From: Microcoleus sp. AS-A8
GTDB taxonomy: Bacteria > Cyanobacteriota > Cyanobacteriia > Cyanobacteriales > Coleofasciculaceae
Assembly (NCBI GenBank): GCA_039962225.1
Contig: JAMPKV010000015.1
Span: 1 to 64,000, forward strand
Direction: 5' to 3'
Length of the DNA: 64,000 nucleotides
Part shown: positions 28,121 to 37,500 of the stretch, piece by piece
How the letters are laid out: every line of letters starts with the position of its first letter
How positions within the stretch are numbered: position 1 is the stretch's first letter
Notes under the pieces: model-generated
The model's input: only the letters and a program-made list of their open reading frames with translations
What the model was told of the DNA's origin: nothing
Database searches by the model: none
Position numbers and translations under genes: made by a program

Positions 28121-29770
28121 TCAATCTTTGCCTAAAAATTGATTCCGACAAAAAGCACTTCGGGGTAACACTCGCAACACCTCCTCAACCGTTGTTGCAC
28201 CCGTTGTTACCTTTTGTCTTGCCGCTACGCCAAAGGAAGCAAACTTGATTTCCTTGAGATAGTGATGCAATTGGGTCATTGTCCCTTCATAGATAATTTC
28301 CCGTACCCGGTCATCGATATCCAGTAACTCGACAATCGCTTCCCGCCCCAGGTAGCCGGAATTGAAACATTTATCACAGCCCTGGCCCCGTTTCCAAGAA
28401 CCCAAATTGGTATGATTTTGTAAGCCGAGTGTTTGCAACTCTTGTTCTGTCGGCGTGTGCGCTTGAGCACAGTGGGGACACACGCGACGCACTAAACGCT
28501 GCGCCACAATTCCGAGTAGGGCATCACTAATTAAAGCGGGGTCTGGGCCAATATCTTTAATTCGGGGAATGGCACCAATCGCATCATTTGTATGGAGTGT
28601 GGTAAATACCAAATGACCCGTCAAGGCTGCGCGTACAGCGGTTTCAGCCGTTTCACTATCTCGAATTTCCCCTACCATAATGATGTCGGGGTCTTGGCGC
28701 AAAATTGACCTTAATCCTGCCGCAAAGGTCATTCCGGCACGTTCATGCACCTGAGTTTGGGTGATGCCCGGTAAGATATACTCCACTGGGTCTTCTACGG
28801 TTACCACATTGACATGTTCTGTGGCGACGTGTTGCAGGCTGGTGTAAAGTGTACTGGTTTTCCCGGAACCCGTCGGGCCGGTGAGGATAATCATGCCTTG
28901 GGGCTGCTGCAACCAACTGCCGTAGATGGAAAGTGTTTTCTCCGAGAAGCCCAAGTCTTCAATTTTGGAAAAGGGGTTTTGTCTGGGCAGTAAGCGAATC
29001 ACCGCTTTTTCGCCACCCACACAGGGGAGAGTACTCACTCGCATATCCATGCCCAATTCGGCATCTTCATTGCCTGCATACTTTTCGCCAATCCGGCCAT
29101 CTTGAGGGCGGCGACTTTCCGCAATGTCCATGCCAGACATGACTTTGAGGGCGACAATCACCTTACGGCTGATATCGAGTTTGAGTTTGGTAATATCCCG
29201 CAAGACTCCATCAATGCGATAGCGGACTCTCAATCCGTCGGGCATGGGTTCGAGGTGAAGATCGCTGGCGCGGTTGCGTAATGCCCCAGAAATCAGCGTT
29301 TTAATTTTACCAATCTGGTCAACGGCTTTTGCCAGGTAGGCTTCTGTGGTTTCTGAGATGTCCTCTTTTTCGAGTTCCCCCGTGAGAGGATTCACCAAAG
29401 GGATAGCACTAATGCGGTTCGGGTCGAGGTTTTGGGTGTGAAACCAGACGCGAAAGCTTTTATTGCTGATGGGGATGACTTTAATTTCGGTGAGGGCGCG
29501 ATCGCTCAGGTCTTGAATCGTCTGTGTCGATAGCGTCACTGGGCTTCCCAGGTAGTAGCAGCCTCGCCAAAGTAACAGGGGAATCACAGGGGGTAAGGTC
29601 TTGCGATCGGGGAAATGCCGAAAGAATCGGTGAGTCACTTCCTGATCCAGCCCTTCCCGGTTCACCGTCCCTTGGTCATCCACCAAGAGCGAGAGGGCTT
29701 CTTCGCAGCTAATTTCGTGATTTCTCAGCTTTTGCCAAGCCGAGGGCAATGAGGCAGAAATCGTTTGCAT
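28121..29770 (-). CDS. GspE/PilB-type secretion or pilus assembly ATPase
   Basis: A 549-aa hexameric ATPase of the type II secretion/type IV pilus family. Visible motifs: Walker A LTGPTGSGKTSTLY (about 295-305), Asp box VEDPVEY, Walker B DPDIIMVGEIRDSE, His box GHLVFTTLHTNDA, and two zinc-binding Cys pairs CPHC (about 430) and CDKC (about 464) that mark PilB/GspE rather than PilT. The N-terminal part is shorter than in the main cyanobacterial PilB (about 670 aa), so this looks like a second copy. No other pilus gene is next to it. Start ATG at 29770. Confidence 0.9.
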   Translation of the reverse strand: MQTISASLPSAWQKLRNHEISCEEALSLLVDDQGTVNREGLDQEVTHRFFRHFPDRKTLPPVIPLLLWRGCYYLGSPVTLSTQTIQDLSDRALTEIKVIPISNKSFRVWFHTQNLDPNRISAIPLVNPLTGELEKEDISETTEAYLAKAVDQIGKIKTLISGALRNRASDLHLEPMPDGLRVRYRIDGVLRDITKLKLDISRKVIVALKVMSGMDIAESRRPQDGRIGEKYAGNEDAELGMDMRVSTLPCVGGEKAVIRLLPRQNPFSKIEDLGFSEKTLSIYGSWLQQPQGMIILTGPTGSGKTSTLYTSLQHVATEHVNVVTVEDPVEYILPGITQTQVHERAGMTFAAGLRSILRQDPDIIMVGEIRDSETAETAVRAALTGHLVFTTLHTNDAIGAIPRIKDIGPDPALISDALLGIVAQRLVRRVCPHCAQAHTPTEQELQTLGLQNHTNLGSWKRGQGCDKCFNSGYLGREAIVELLDIDDRVREIIYEGTMTQLHHYLKEIKFASFGVAARQKVTTGATTVEEVLRVLPRSAFCRNQFLGKD

Positions 29771-30517
29771 GAGAAAAGCGAGCTGTTGAGCGAATAGGAG
29801 GGGAATTCCAGTTTAAATAGAGATTGCAGCGCTATTGATAGGAGATGCAGCAACGATAACCTGAGCGTTTTGATGCTCTGTACTCCGCTATATTAGACGG
29901 AATTCACAGGACTGCCCATTATAAGCTAATCGGCATTCAATTTTCAGGGTAAGAAGCTGGAGACGCTGGGGAGGATGGGGGAGCTGGGAGAGAAGATTGT
30001 GCAATGTTTTATTCACATCAGCTGAGCCGAACCGATGAAAAGCCTTGTAGGAGGGCGGACGTTGATCTGCTATCTTTGCAACGAAATAGATTAGAAAATA
30101 ACTATCTATTTTTCTGCGATTTTAAAAAATTTCAGCTCTAAACTCTAAGCGATAAAAAATACATTCAATTGATACCAAACATCAACCCTGGTATTTTTGC
30201 CACCCCATACAAACAGAAGAATAGAGATATATAGGGACACAAGAAATAGCCCTTCCCTGAAAAAAGGAGGGCTACGCGTAAGTCCTGTATTAGCTATCAC
30301 CCTGTTCTTCAGAATTTATGCAAGCGATGCCATAAGCCTGGGAGCGAGTGAAATTTGAGTGTAGCGCCGGAGTTTGATTGAGGATGTAACTCGGCTCAAA
30401 GGCTGGAGAGTTAGGTGATTGCCTTCATCGATTCTGATTCTCAATAGCCACGCAGTCCGGATTTAATGTTGGATGGGTCGTAGAGATAATCGTTGTCGAG
30501 CTGAAATTTAGCTCCCT
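29771..30517. other. 747-nt non-coding stretch with repeat remnants
   Basis: No gene seen. It holds a G-rich low-complexity segment near 29960-29990 and, at 30247-30287, a hairpin TAGCCCTTCC/GGAGGGCTA followed by CGCGTAAGTCCTG, the same end sequence as the MITE-like element at 42633-42715. Confidence 0.5.
30247..30287. repeat. Hairpin plus solitary MITE end
   Basis: The stem TAGCCCTTCC / GGAGGGCTA encloses CTGAAAAAA and runs into CGCGTAAGTCCTG. That tail differs by one base from the end of the element at 42633-42715, so this looks like an eroded insertion or a hairpin repeat joined to one. Confidence 0.5.
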
Positions 30518-31042
30518 ATGGAACCAACGATATTTTGGACAATTGTAGGAATTATCGCTATTATTATCCTGATTTTAGGTTATCAGGTATGGCAGCGAAA
30601 CAACTCTTCAGCATCGTCTAGACGTTCCCGAAAGAGAAGCTTAGTCGATGAACGAATGCAGTATTCGCGTTCCCAACAGGAGAATGGAAGTTCAGTCGGC
30701 GACTTGAAGGGGTCGAAAGCTTCCCCACAGGGCTATTCAGCCCACAATCCAATCCAGACAGGGTCTTCTCATCAAGGAAATACCGCAGACGAGTGGAGTT
30801 ACCCACCTCAACATCCCCGAACGGAAAATACTGGAGACGAGCCAACTCACCTTGGGTCTTCTCAGAAGGGAAATGCCGCCAAGGAGCAAACGCACATTAA
30901 GCCTGCGGGTCGGGGAAAGAGCGCAAACAAACAAACTTACATTGGGTCTTCCCAAAAGGGAGATTCAGCAGACGAACAAACGTACATGGGACGCAACCGA
31001 AATAAAAATGTGATGCCAGAAGATGACCGCACAGTGTTTTGA
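30518..31042 (+). CDS. Single-pass membrane protein with 15-residue Thr-containing repeats
   Basis: A 174-aa protein with one N-terminal helix (about 5-24, FWTIVGIIAIIILILGYQVW), a basic stretch (RRSRKRS) and a long polar, disordered tail. The tail repeats a 15-residue unit of the form GSSQKGNxADEQTYIG; the Thr recurs at exact 15-residue spacing in EPTHLG, EQTHIK, KQTYIG and EQTYMG, and the protein ends EDDRTVF. It precedes an FHA-domain gene by 93 nt. Because FHA domains bind phosphothreonine, the repeats could be phospho-docking sites for that neighbour; this is inference. No known family. Confidence 0.7.
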   Translation: MEPTIFWTIVGIIAIIILILGYQVWQRNNSSASSRRSRKRSLVDERMQYSRSQQENGSSVGDLKGSKASPQGYSAHNPIQTGSSHQGNTADEWSYPPQHPRTENTGDEPTHLGSSQKGNAAKEQTHIKPAGRGKSANKQTYIGSSQKGDSADEQTYMGRNRNKNVMPEDDRTVF

Positions 31043-31135
31043 AGCCAATTTAACAGAGTTAACCTTACTCAGTAAGTCGTTTACCTAAAATTTAACGGTC
31101 TAATCATTGGGGTTAAAACTGAAATTGTAGGAGAT

Positions 31136-31807
31136 ATGATCAAATTCCTAATCATCGATGACCAAACAGGCGAGTCTTTGGAAGAAAACCTGACACCAGA
31201 AACTATAATTCAAGGCGGAGGCTTGATTGGCCGACACCCTAGTTGTGATATCGTTCTGAACAGTCGTGAAGTGAGTCGCGTCCATGGCAGGATTCTGTAC
31301 CGAGAAGGACATTATTACTTTACTGACCTGGGGAGTACAGGGGGTTCCCATGTGAACAAACAAGAGGCTTCGACCAATGAAAACTTCCTGCTGAAGCCGA
31401 ATGATATCATCCGAATTGGTGGATTTATCCTCCTCGTCAAAGAGGTGCCGATGAATGATCATAGTACCCTACAACAACCAGATAAAGCCCCAGCGTTGCC
31501 TGTAGAACCACGTCAAATTGAACAGTTAATCTTTAAATCAGAAGAAATAAAAGCTCAGGGTCTAATTAATCCAATCACGGCTGAGTTTGTTTTTCAGGGC
31601 AAGCTGCTAGCAGAGGGTTTATCGTTTTCCCCTCGCTTCCGGCAAAAGGCTATTGATCTGTGTCAAACAGAGCTTAATGCAGGTAAATTTTGTTTATTGG
31701 TGGAACACTCTGACCATGTCACGATTTGGCAGGAAGAACAGGTCGAGAAACAAAGCAATATTCCTCAGCCTCTACCATTAAACCCACTTAAAATCGGTGG
31801 GATATAG
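31136..31807 (+). CDS. FHA-domain protein
   Basis: A 223-aa cytoplasmic protein. Residues about 1-105 form an FHA domain that binds phosphothreonine: GLIGRHPSCDIVL, REVSRVHGRILY and DLGSTGGSHVN carry the conserved GR, S-R-x-H and N positions. The C-terminal ~100 residues (from about 120) are a separate alpha/beta region of unknown function, with FSPRFRQKAIDLCQ. It follows the Thr-repeat membrane protein and is probably its transcript partner. No kinase is encoded in the immediate vicinity. Confidence 0.85.
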   Translation: MIKFLIIDDQTGESLEENLTPETIIQGGGLIGRHPSCDIVLNSREVSRVHGRILYREGHYYFTDLGSTGGSHVNKQEASTNENFLLKPNDIIRIGGFILLVKEVPMNDHSTLQQPDKAPALPVEPRQIEQLIFKSEEIKAQGLINPITAEFVFQGKLLAEGLSFSPRFRQKAIDLCQTELNAGKFCLLVEHSDHVTIWQEEQVEKQSNIPQPLPLNPLKIGGI

Positions 31808-32186
31808 GGAAAATATTACCTTGAAAGCATTTTCCAAGCGATATAACATTCAACATATTTAGCTTGGCAGGGTTCATTCAAGGTAGTAGTTAATCCCTAA
31901 TTTTCTGCTATAAACTCTTTTGTCGCTTCTCTATACCTCTAGCCAATCGCCTCAACTCTGGCAAAGTTATGTACCATCCACTTTCCGCACTATATAGCAA
32001 TCTTATTTGAGTTACAAACTTTGGCTGTTCAGCTCCCCGACTTCTTCAAGAAGTCGGGAATCTTGGCGTTTACTCCAGGACTACTCTAATAGTGCCATTT
32101 TATAGATTTCCCACAAGCCATTGTCTAACTCTCAGCAATCCAGGATTATGAAATTCAATCTGTGCATGAACTCATAGCTCCCATCC
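31808..32186. other. Non-coding stretch with dispersed palindrome
   Basis: No gene seen. An 11-bp inverted repeat (CCCGACTTCTT / AAGAAGTCGGG, one central base) spans 32036-32058, and CTATATAGCAATCTTATTTG (31990-32009) closely matches a segment near 59380, so both belong to a dispersed repeat family. Confidence 0.55.
32036..32058. repeat. Perfect 11-bp inverted repeat
   Basis: CCCGACTTCTT and its complement AAGAAGTCGGG are separated by a single base. It could act as a terminator for the FHA gene, but lies 230 nt past its stop; it looks more like a dispersed intergenic palindrome. Confidence 0.6.
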
Positions 32187-33332
32187 ATGTCCCACGCGCA
32201 ACTAAAACCCTCCAAGCGTCTCACATCCCTCGATGTATTTCGCGGGATTACCATTGCTGGCATGATTCTTGTCAATACGATCGGGGTAGCAGGCGAAAAT
32301 AATGTATATCCTCCCCTACTTCATGCCGACTGGAACGGTTTCACCCCCACGGATTTGGTGTTTCCTTTCTTCCTGTTCATTGTCGGTGCGGCAATGGCAT
32401 TTTCCTTTTCTAAATATAAAGAGGGATACAAACCAGCCCCTACTGTTTATTGGCGCATTATCCGCCGCAGCCTAATTTTGTTTGCACTGGGAATACTCCT
32501 GAATGGTTTTTGGGAATACAACTGGAGTAGCATCCGCCTCATGGGTGTGTTGCAGCGCATCAGTCTCACTTATCTAATCGCCTCCCTCATCGTTCTCAAC
32601 GTACCGCGAAAAGGGCAATGGGCGATCGCAGCATTTTTACTCGTTGGTTACTGGTTCGCCATGTCCCTAATCCCAGTTCCGGATTATGGCATGGGTAACT
32701 TGACGCGAGTAGGGAATTTAGGCGCTTATTTTGATCGCTTAATCATCCCTACAGCGCATCTGTATAAGGGAGATGATTTCAACGGAATGGGTGATCCAGA
32801 AGGGTTACTCAGCACTCTCCCGGCTGTAGTGAGTGTTTTATTCGGTTACATTACCGGAGATTGGCTACGTCAACAACCCATCAAGTCCAGCACCAGCATG
32901 GATTTGGTACAGCTAGGTTTAAGTTGCTTGGTGATTGGGCAAATTTGGGACTTCTGGTTTCCCATCAATAAAAAATTATGGACGAGTTCTTACGTCATGT
33001 TCACGACAGGTTGGGCGTTGCTGTTACTGGCGGCTTGTTATGAATCCATTGAAGTACGTCAACGACAACGCTGGACAAAGCCGTTTGAGATGATGGGGTT
33101 AAATGCTATCTTCATCTTTGTCGCTTCGGTTTTGCTGATTAAAATTCTGGTTAAAACTAAAATAGGCACTGGCGAAAACGCGCCAACAACCTTCATTTGG
33201 ATTTATAATCATTTCTTTATGCCTTTGGTAGGTGCGATGAATGGTTCCCTATTATTCGCCTTGGTAACCGTTTTGTTGTGGTGGCTCGTTAGCTACGCGA
33301 TGTATCGCCAGAACTGGTTTTTTAAAGTTTAA
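32187..33332 (+). CDS. HGSNAT/DUF5009-like membrane acyltransferase
   Basis: A 381-aa protein with about ten hydrophobic helices. The start RLTSLDVFRGITIAGMILVN and the following FTPTDLVFPFFLFIVGAAMA are the hallmark of the heparan-alpha-glucosaminide N-acetyltransferase (HGSNAT/NagX) family, membrane enzymes that pass acetyl groups to sugars. The second hallmark GLLSTLPAVVSVLFGYITGD is near residue 210. The natural substrate in cyanobacteria is unknown; cell-wall or glycan acetylation is plausible. It is a single gene. Confidence 0.85.
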   Translation: MSHAQLKPSKRLTSLDVFRGITIAGMILVNTIGVAGENNVYPPLLHADWNGFTPTDLVFPFFLFIVGAAMAFSFSKYKEGYKPAPTVYWRIIRRSLILFALGILLNGFWEYNWSSIRLMGVLQRISLTYLIASLIVLNVPRKGQWAIAAFLLVGYWFAMSLIPVPDYGMGNLTRVGNLGAYFDRLIIPTAHLYKGDDFNGMGDPEGLLSTLPAVVSVLFGYITGDWLRQQPIKSSTSMDLVQLGLSCLVIGQIWDFWFPINKKLWTSSYVMFTTGWALLLLAACYESIEVRQRQRWTKPFEMMGLNAIFIFVASVLLIKILVKTKIGTGENAPTTFIWIYNHFFMPLVGAMNGSLLFALVTVLLWWLVSYAMYRQNWFFKV

Positions 33333-34029
33333 GCGATGATCTGAAGGAATGGTGCTAACGGCGATCGCTTCGGGTGCAGACGAAAGAAAAATAAAACTGA
33401 TGTAGCATCTACCCACAAACCCCTACCGTTAAGGGTTAGAGTGCCTTATGTCAGTGCCAAAAAACAGGCGATCGCTTTTGGGCTACACCTCATTTCTGAG
33501 CCATACACAAAGATGCGGCTAAGTACCTACAACCCAAGTGTCCAGTGGGAACATTGCCGATTTTAAATGTTCTAGATCTACTACAGGAATCCTGGATAGC
33601 TGGGACTGAAGGAGTAGATATTGGGTGTATCCCTATTCCAAAAGATACGCCCTTTCATTACTAACCGAAGTCAAGCTGTTTCGTAGAATCATTATTCCTT
33701 AGTTATGTAGTCATGCGTTGACTAATCCTACTAAGAAAGTGTGGTTTTACGAAGTCCAAGATTCCTTACTTTTTTTGTCCAGTCGGAGGAAGGAGAGATG
33801 AACCTAAAACCACTAAACTAATCCTGATCAATCCAACTCAATCTTCTAGCAAAAGATTAATTGGCTACCGTACCGTGATGATACCCTTTAGATTTAAGCT
33901 TGCCACTTTTGAATCCCTGAAACTCTTGATTAACCAAGGATTCATCCTCCAAAATCCTCCATTAAAAGGGTATGGATCGGCGATAGACGCGTTGTATAGA
34001 TGAATTGTAAACACCATGAGGATTAAGAC
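33333..34029. other. 697-nt non-coding stretch
   Basis: No gene seen on either strand. It contains one small AACCC/GGGTT hairpin near 33419-33438 and AT-rich sequence before the pentapeptide-repeat gene, whose Shine-Dalgarno GAGGA lies at about 34017. Confidence 0.5.
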
Positions 34030-34320
34030 ATGAGGCGCAGATTCCTAGCTATTACCATCCTATTGACGACGATTGGCTTAACAGCTCCTGCTATCGCTAA
34101 AAGTTATGAACCCGATCACCTCAAGCGTTTACTGGAAACCAAACAATGTCCAGGATGTGACTTGAGTAGTGCCGATTTGCGGGGAGCTAACCTGAGTTAT
34201 GCGGATTTGCGAGGTGCTAACTTGAGTAAGGCCAATCTGAGCAATGCTGATTTGCGGGGGGCTAACCTAACGGGAGCCAATCTCACCAAAGCCAATCTTA
34301 AGGGAGCAAAACTGCCTTAA
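34030..34320 (+). CDS. Secreted pentapeptide-repeat protein
   Basis: A 96-aa protein with a Sec signal peptide (about 1-24, cleavage after the AIA-K type junction), a short region with a CPGC motif, and about ten pentapeptide repeats of the A(D/N)LxG type ([19 protein letters not shown] and so on) that should build a right-handed quadrilateral beta-helix. Export to the periplasm or thylakoid lumen is likely. The two Cys at about 40-43 could form a disulfide. Function unknown. Confidence 0.85.
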   Translation: MRRRFLAITILLTTIGLTAPAIAKSYEPDHLKRLLETKQCPGCDLSSADLRGANLSYADLRGANLSKANLSNADLRGANLTGANLTKANLKGAKLP

Positions 34321-34595
34321 GATTTGCCATGAACTAAGAATGAATGAATAATAGATTGACAGAAACTACTCACTGCAATTAGGCGTCAGTAGTAATTTTA
34401 GGTTCGCCTCAATTCATCGGATTCAATGATAGCTGCAAAAGCCCTAAATCTTGCTGCATCAAGGTTTATTGCTTCTGTAATTGTTATTCTTTTTCATTCT
34501 TAGTACTTAAATTAACTCTATCTTGGCTTATGCATAAAGCTCTGTCAACAAAATTTGAAATTTAAATGTTCCACTTGAGCTGATGGGGATCGGAA

Positions 34596-37500
34596 TTAAT
34601 CACAGATATAGCGATTCTCTTCTGGTTTGATATTCGCCTGAGAATTTTTTAGGTAGTCATTGAGCAAACTACAGCCACGCACTAGTAGATCATTGAGATC
34701 GAAATTCCACAGAATCACGACTTTTTCATCACTAGCGGAAGCAATCGTCTTGCCGTCGGAGGAGAAACTCACGCTGTTGACACTACTGCGGTTACCTTCC
34801 AATGTTCTCAGGACATTTCCATCTAAGCTCCAGAATTTAAGCGTGTTGTCCGCACTCGCTGAAGCCAGGGTATAACCATCCGGGTGAAATCTGACGCTGG
34901 TAACTCGACCTAAATGTCCATAGAGGGTCGTGCGTAATGTCCCGTCTTTGTTCCAAAGTTTAATGGTGTTGTCAGCACTGGCAGAGGCAATGAGTTCCCC
35001 CTCGGGACTGAAACTCACGTCATTGACACTACTGGTATGTTTCTTTAAGGTATTGAGTTCAGTACCCTCAAGACTCCACAGTTTAACTGTCCTGTCGTTA
35101 CTCGCAGAGGCAATCGTCTTGCCATCCGGCGAGAAACTCACGCTATTCACCCAATCGCTATGCCCTGTTAGGGTTTTTTGTAATTTGCCATCCAGATTCC
35201 AGAGTCTAATCGTTTTGTCCGCACTGGCAGAGGCAATCGTCTCGCCATTCGGCGAGAAACTCACGCTATTCACCCAATAAGTATGCCCCGTTAGGGTGTG
35301 GAGTAACTGACCCTTAATGCTCCAAAGTTTAACCGTTTGATCAGCACTAGCAGAGGCAATCATCTGGCCATCCGGCGAGAAAGTCACGCTATTAACTATC
35401 CCATTGTGACCCGTGAGGGTGTGGAGTAATTGACCGTTAACGCTCCAAAGTTTAATTGTTTTGTCCGCACTGGCAGAGGCAATCATTTGACCATTAGGGC
35501 TGAAACTGGCACTCGTCACCTTCTGCTCGTGCATTTTAAGGGTTTGGAGTGGGATACGGTTAACGCTCCAAAGTTTAATGGTGTTGTCTGCACTCCCAGA
35601 AGCAATGGTTGTACCGTCTGAGGAGAAACTCACGCCTTGCACCCAATTGGCGTGCCCTTCTAGAGATTCCAGTAAGGTGCCATTGCTGTTCCAAAGTTTG
35701 ACCGTTTTGTCAGTACTCGCAGAAGCAATCGTCTTGCCATCTGGGCTAAACCTAACACTATTCACCCAATCTGTGTGCCCTTCGATAGTTCTTAGGAAAG
35801 TACCATCAAAACTCCAGAGTTTGACGGTTTTGTCATTACTACCAGAAGCAATCCGCTTACCATCCGGGCTAAAACTAACACTATTCACCCAATCTTGGTG
35901 TCCTGTCAGGGTTTTTACTTCAGTGCCATCAGCACTCCAGAGTTTGATGGTTGTGTCGTTACTACCAGAGGCAATCTGCTTGCCATCCAGGCTAAAACTA
36001 ACACTATTCACCCAATCTTGGTGTCCTGTCAGGGTTTTTACTTCAGTGCCATCAACACGCCAGAGTTTGACCGTTTTGTCATGACTCCCAGAGACAATTT
36101 TCTGGCTGTCGGGCGAGAAACTCACACTTTTAACCCGCCCCTGATGCCCTGTGAAAGTCCTTAACAAGGTACCATCAATGCTCCAGAGTTTGATGGTATT
36201 GTCATCACTCGCCGAGGCGATGAGCTTGCCATTGGGGCTAAAGCTGACACTATTGACGATCCCATTGTGTCCTTCGAGGGTTTTGGGTAAGGTGTTATCG
36301 AGCCTCCAGAGTTTAATCGTAGTATCCGCACTAGCAGAGGCAATCATTTTGCCATCCGGTGAGAAACTGACACTATTGACAATGCCGTTGTGCTGCTCTA
36401 AGCGGTTGCGTTCTTGAACTCTGTAGACCGACTGCTGTAGGCTACCTAAGGTTTGAAGTCGGATATCGGATGAAATCCTGCGACTCCTAAACGTAAATAA
36501 GGAGGTTCTTAACTCGTGTTCTAATTCCTTGAGGCGTTTACCGACTTTGACACTTTCAACTAATGCTCCAAGCTGATTGTCGGAGAGTAATAGCGCTGAA
36601 GATAAGGAACTGAGCGCTCTAATTTCAGCTATTTCTGCTCGTTTTCGTTGAGATTCTGCCAGCAGCGCCAATCCCCCCGCCATGAGGGCAAATACCGTTA
36701 CCACAATCACGGCAACGCCGACTTGCCTGCGCTGTCGGGAAACACGAGTTAGTTGTTGTTCGGTTAGTTTGCGTTGATTTCTTTCCCGTTGGAGTGCAGC
36801 TTCTAATCCTACCTCTGCGTCCTTTTTTTGACGGATGAAAGAGACTAAATAATCATGAACGAGTTGATAGCGATCGGCGGGGGCATCTGGCAGTAACATT
36901 AATAAGCCTGATTTGGTCAGGATTTCTAACACCAAATCGAGCTGTTCGTCCTTAGATTCTAATTCGGCATCCTCTAATTCCCCTGCTAACTCCGCACGAG
37001 TTTTAGGAGGACGTGTCCCATTTTCTTCGGTTAGCAAGTATAAAACCAGGAGAGCCGCCCGTGCATTGGGAGGGCCGCAATCTTTAATCGCTTCTTGTAA
37101 AAATCGCTCGACTAATTTTTGTTTAGGATTGAAACCCAGACGCTGATAGTCTTCTAAATTGACAATGGCCTCGGCGTGGAGTTGCGCTCCTACAACCTGT
37201 AATTCAATTGGGCTAACATCTCCTGTATCTTGCGCTAAATCTCGGACTAATTCATCAATTAGCGCGGATTCTAAGTAAAACTGAGAACGTTCATTTAAGC
37301 TATGGATAACGGCTTTCGCATCTTTGGGGGAAAAATTTCCTAAGTAATAGCGAATTTTTTTATCCAGAATATTGTTGTTGATGATATCTAAATTAGTGCA
37401 GCGTTCGCATTCTAATAAATAGTGGAGATAGTCTTCCCGTAAAGAGAGAATTACTTTGACATAAGGAATTTCCAGGCAGTCTCGCAGAAAATTATAAAGC

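Noticed and set aside
27918-28151. 77-aa minus-strand open frame
   Set aside because: Runs through the CGCAGAG-type intergenic repeat and overlaps the end of the pilus ATPase gene; such frames are typical repeat artefacts.
34660-36417. Several long plus-strand open frames across the WD40 region
   Set aside because: They mirror the repeated WD40 codons of the minus-strand gene, show repetitive low-information proteins and lack ribosome sites.
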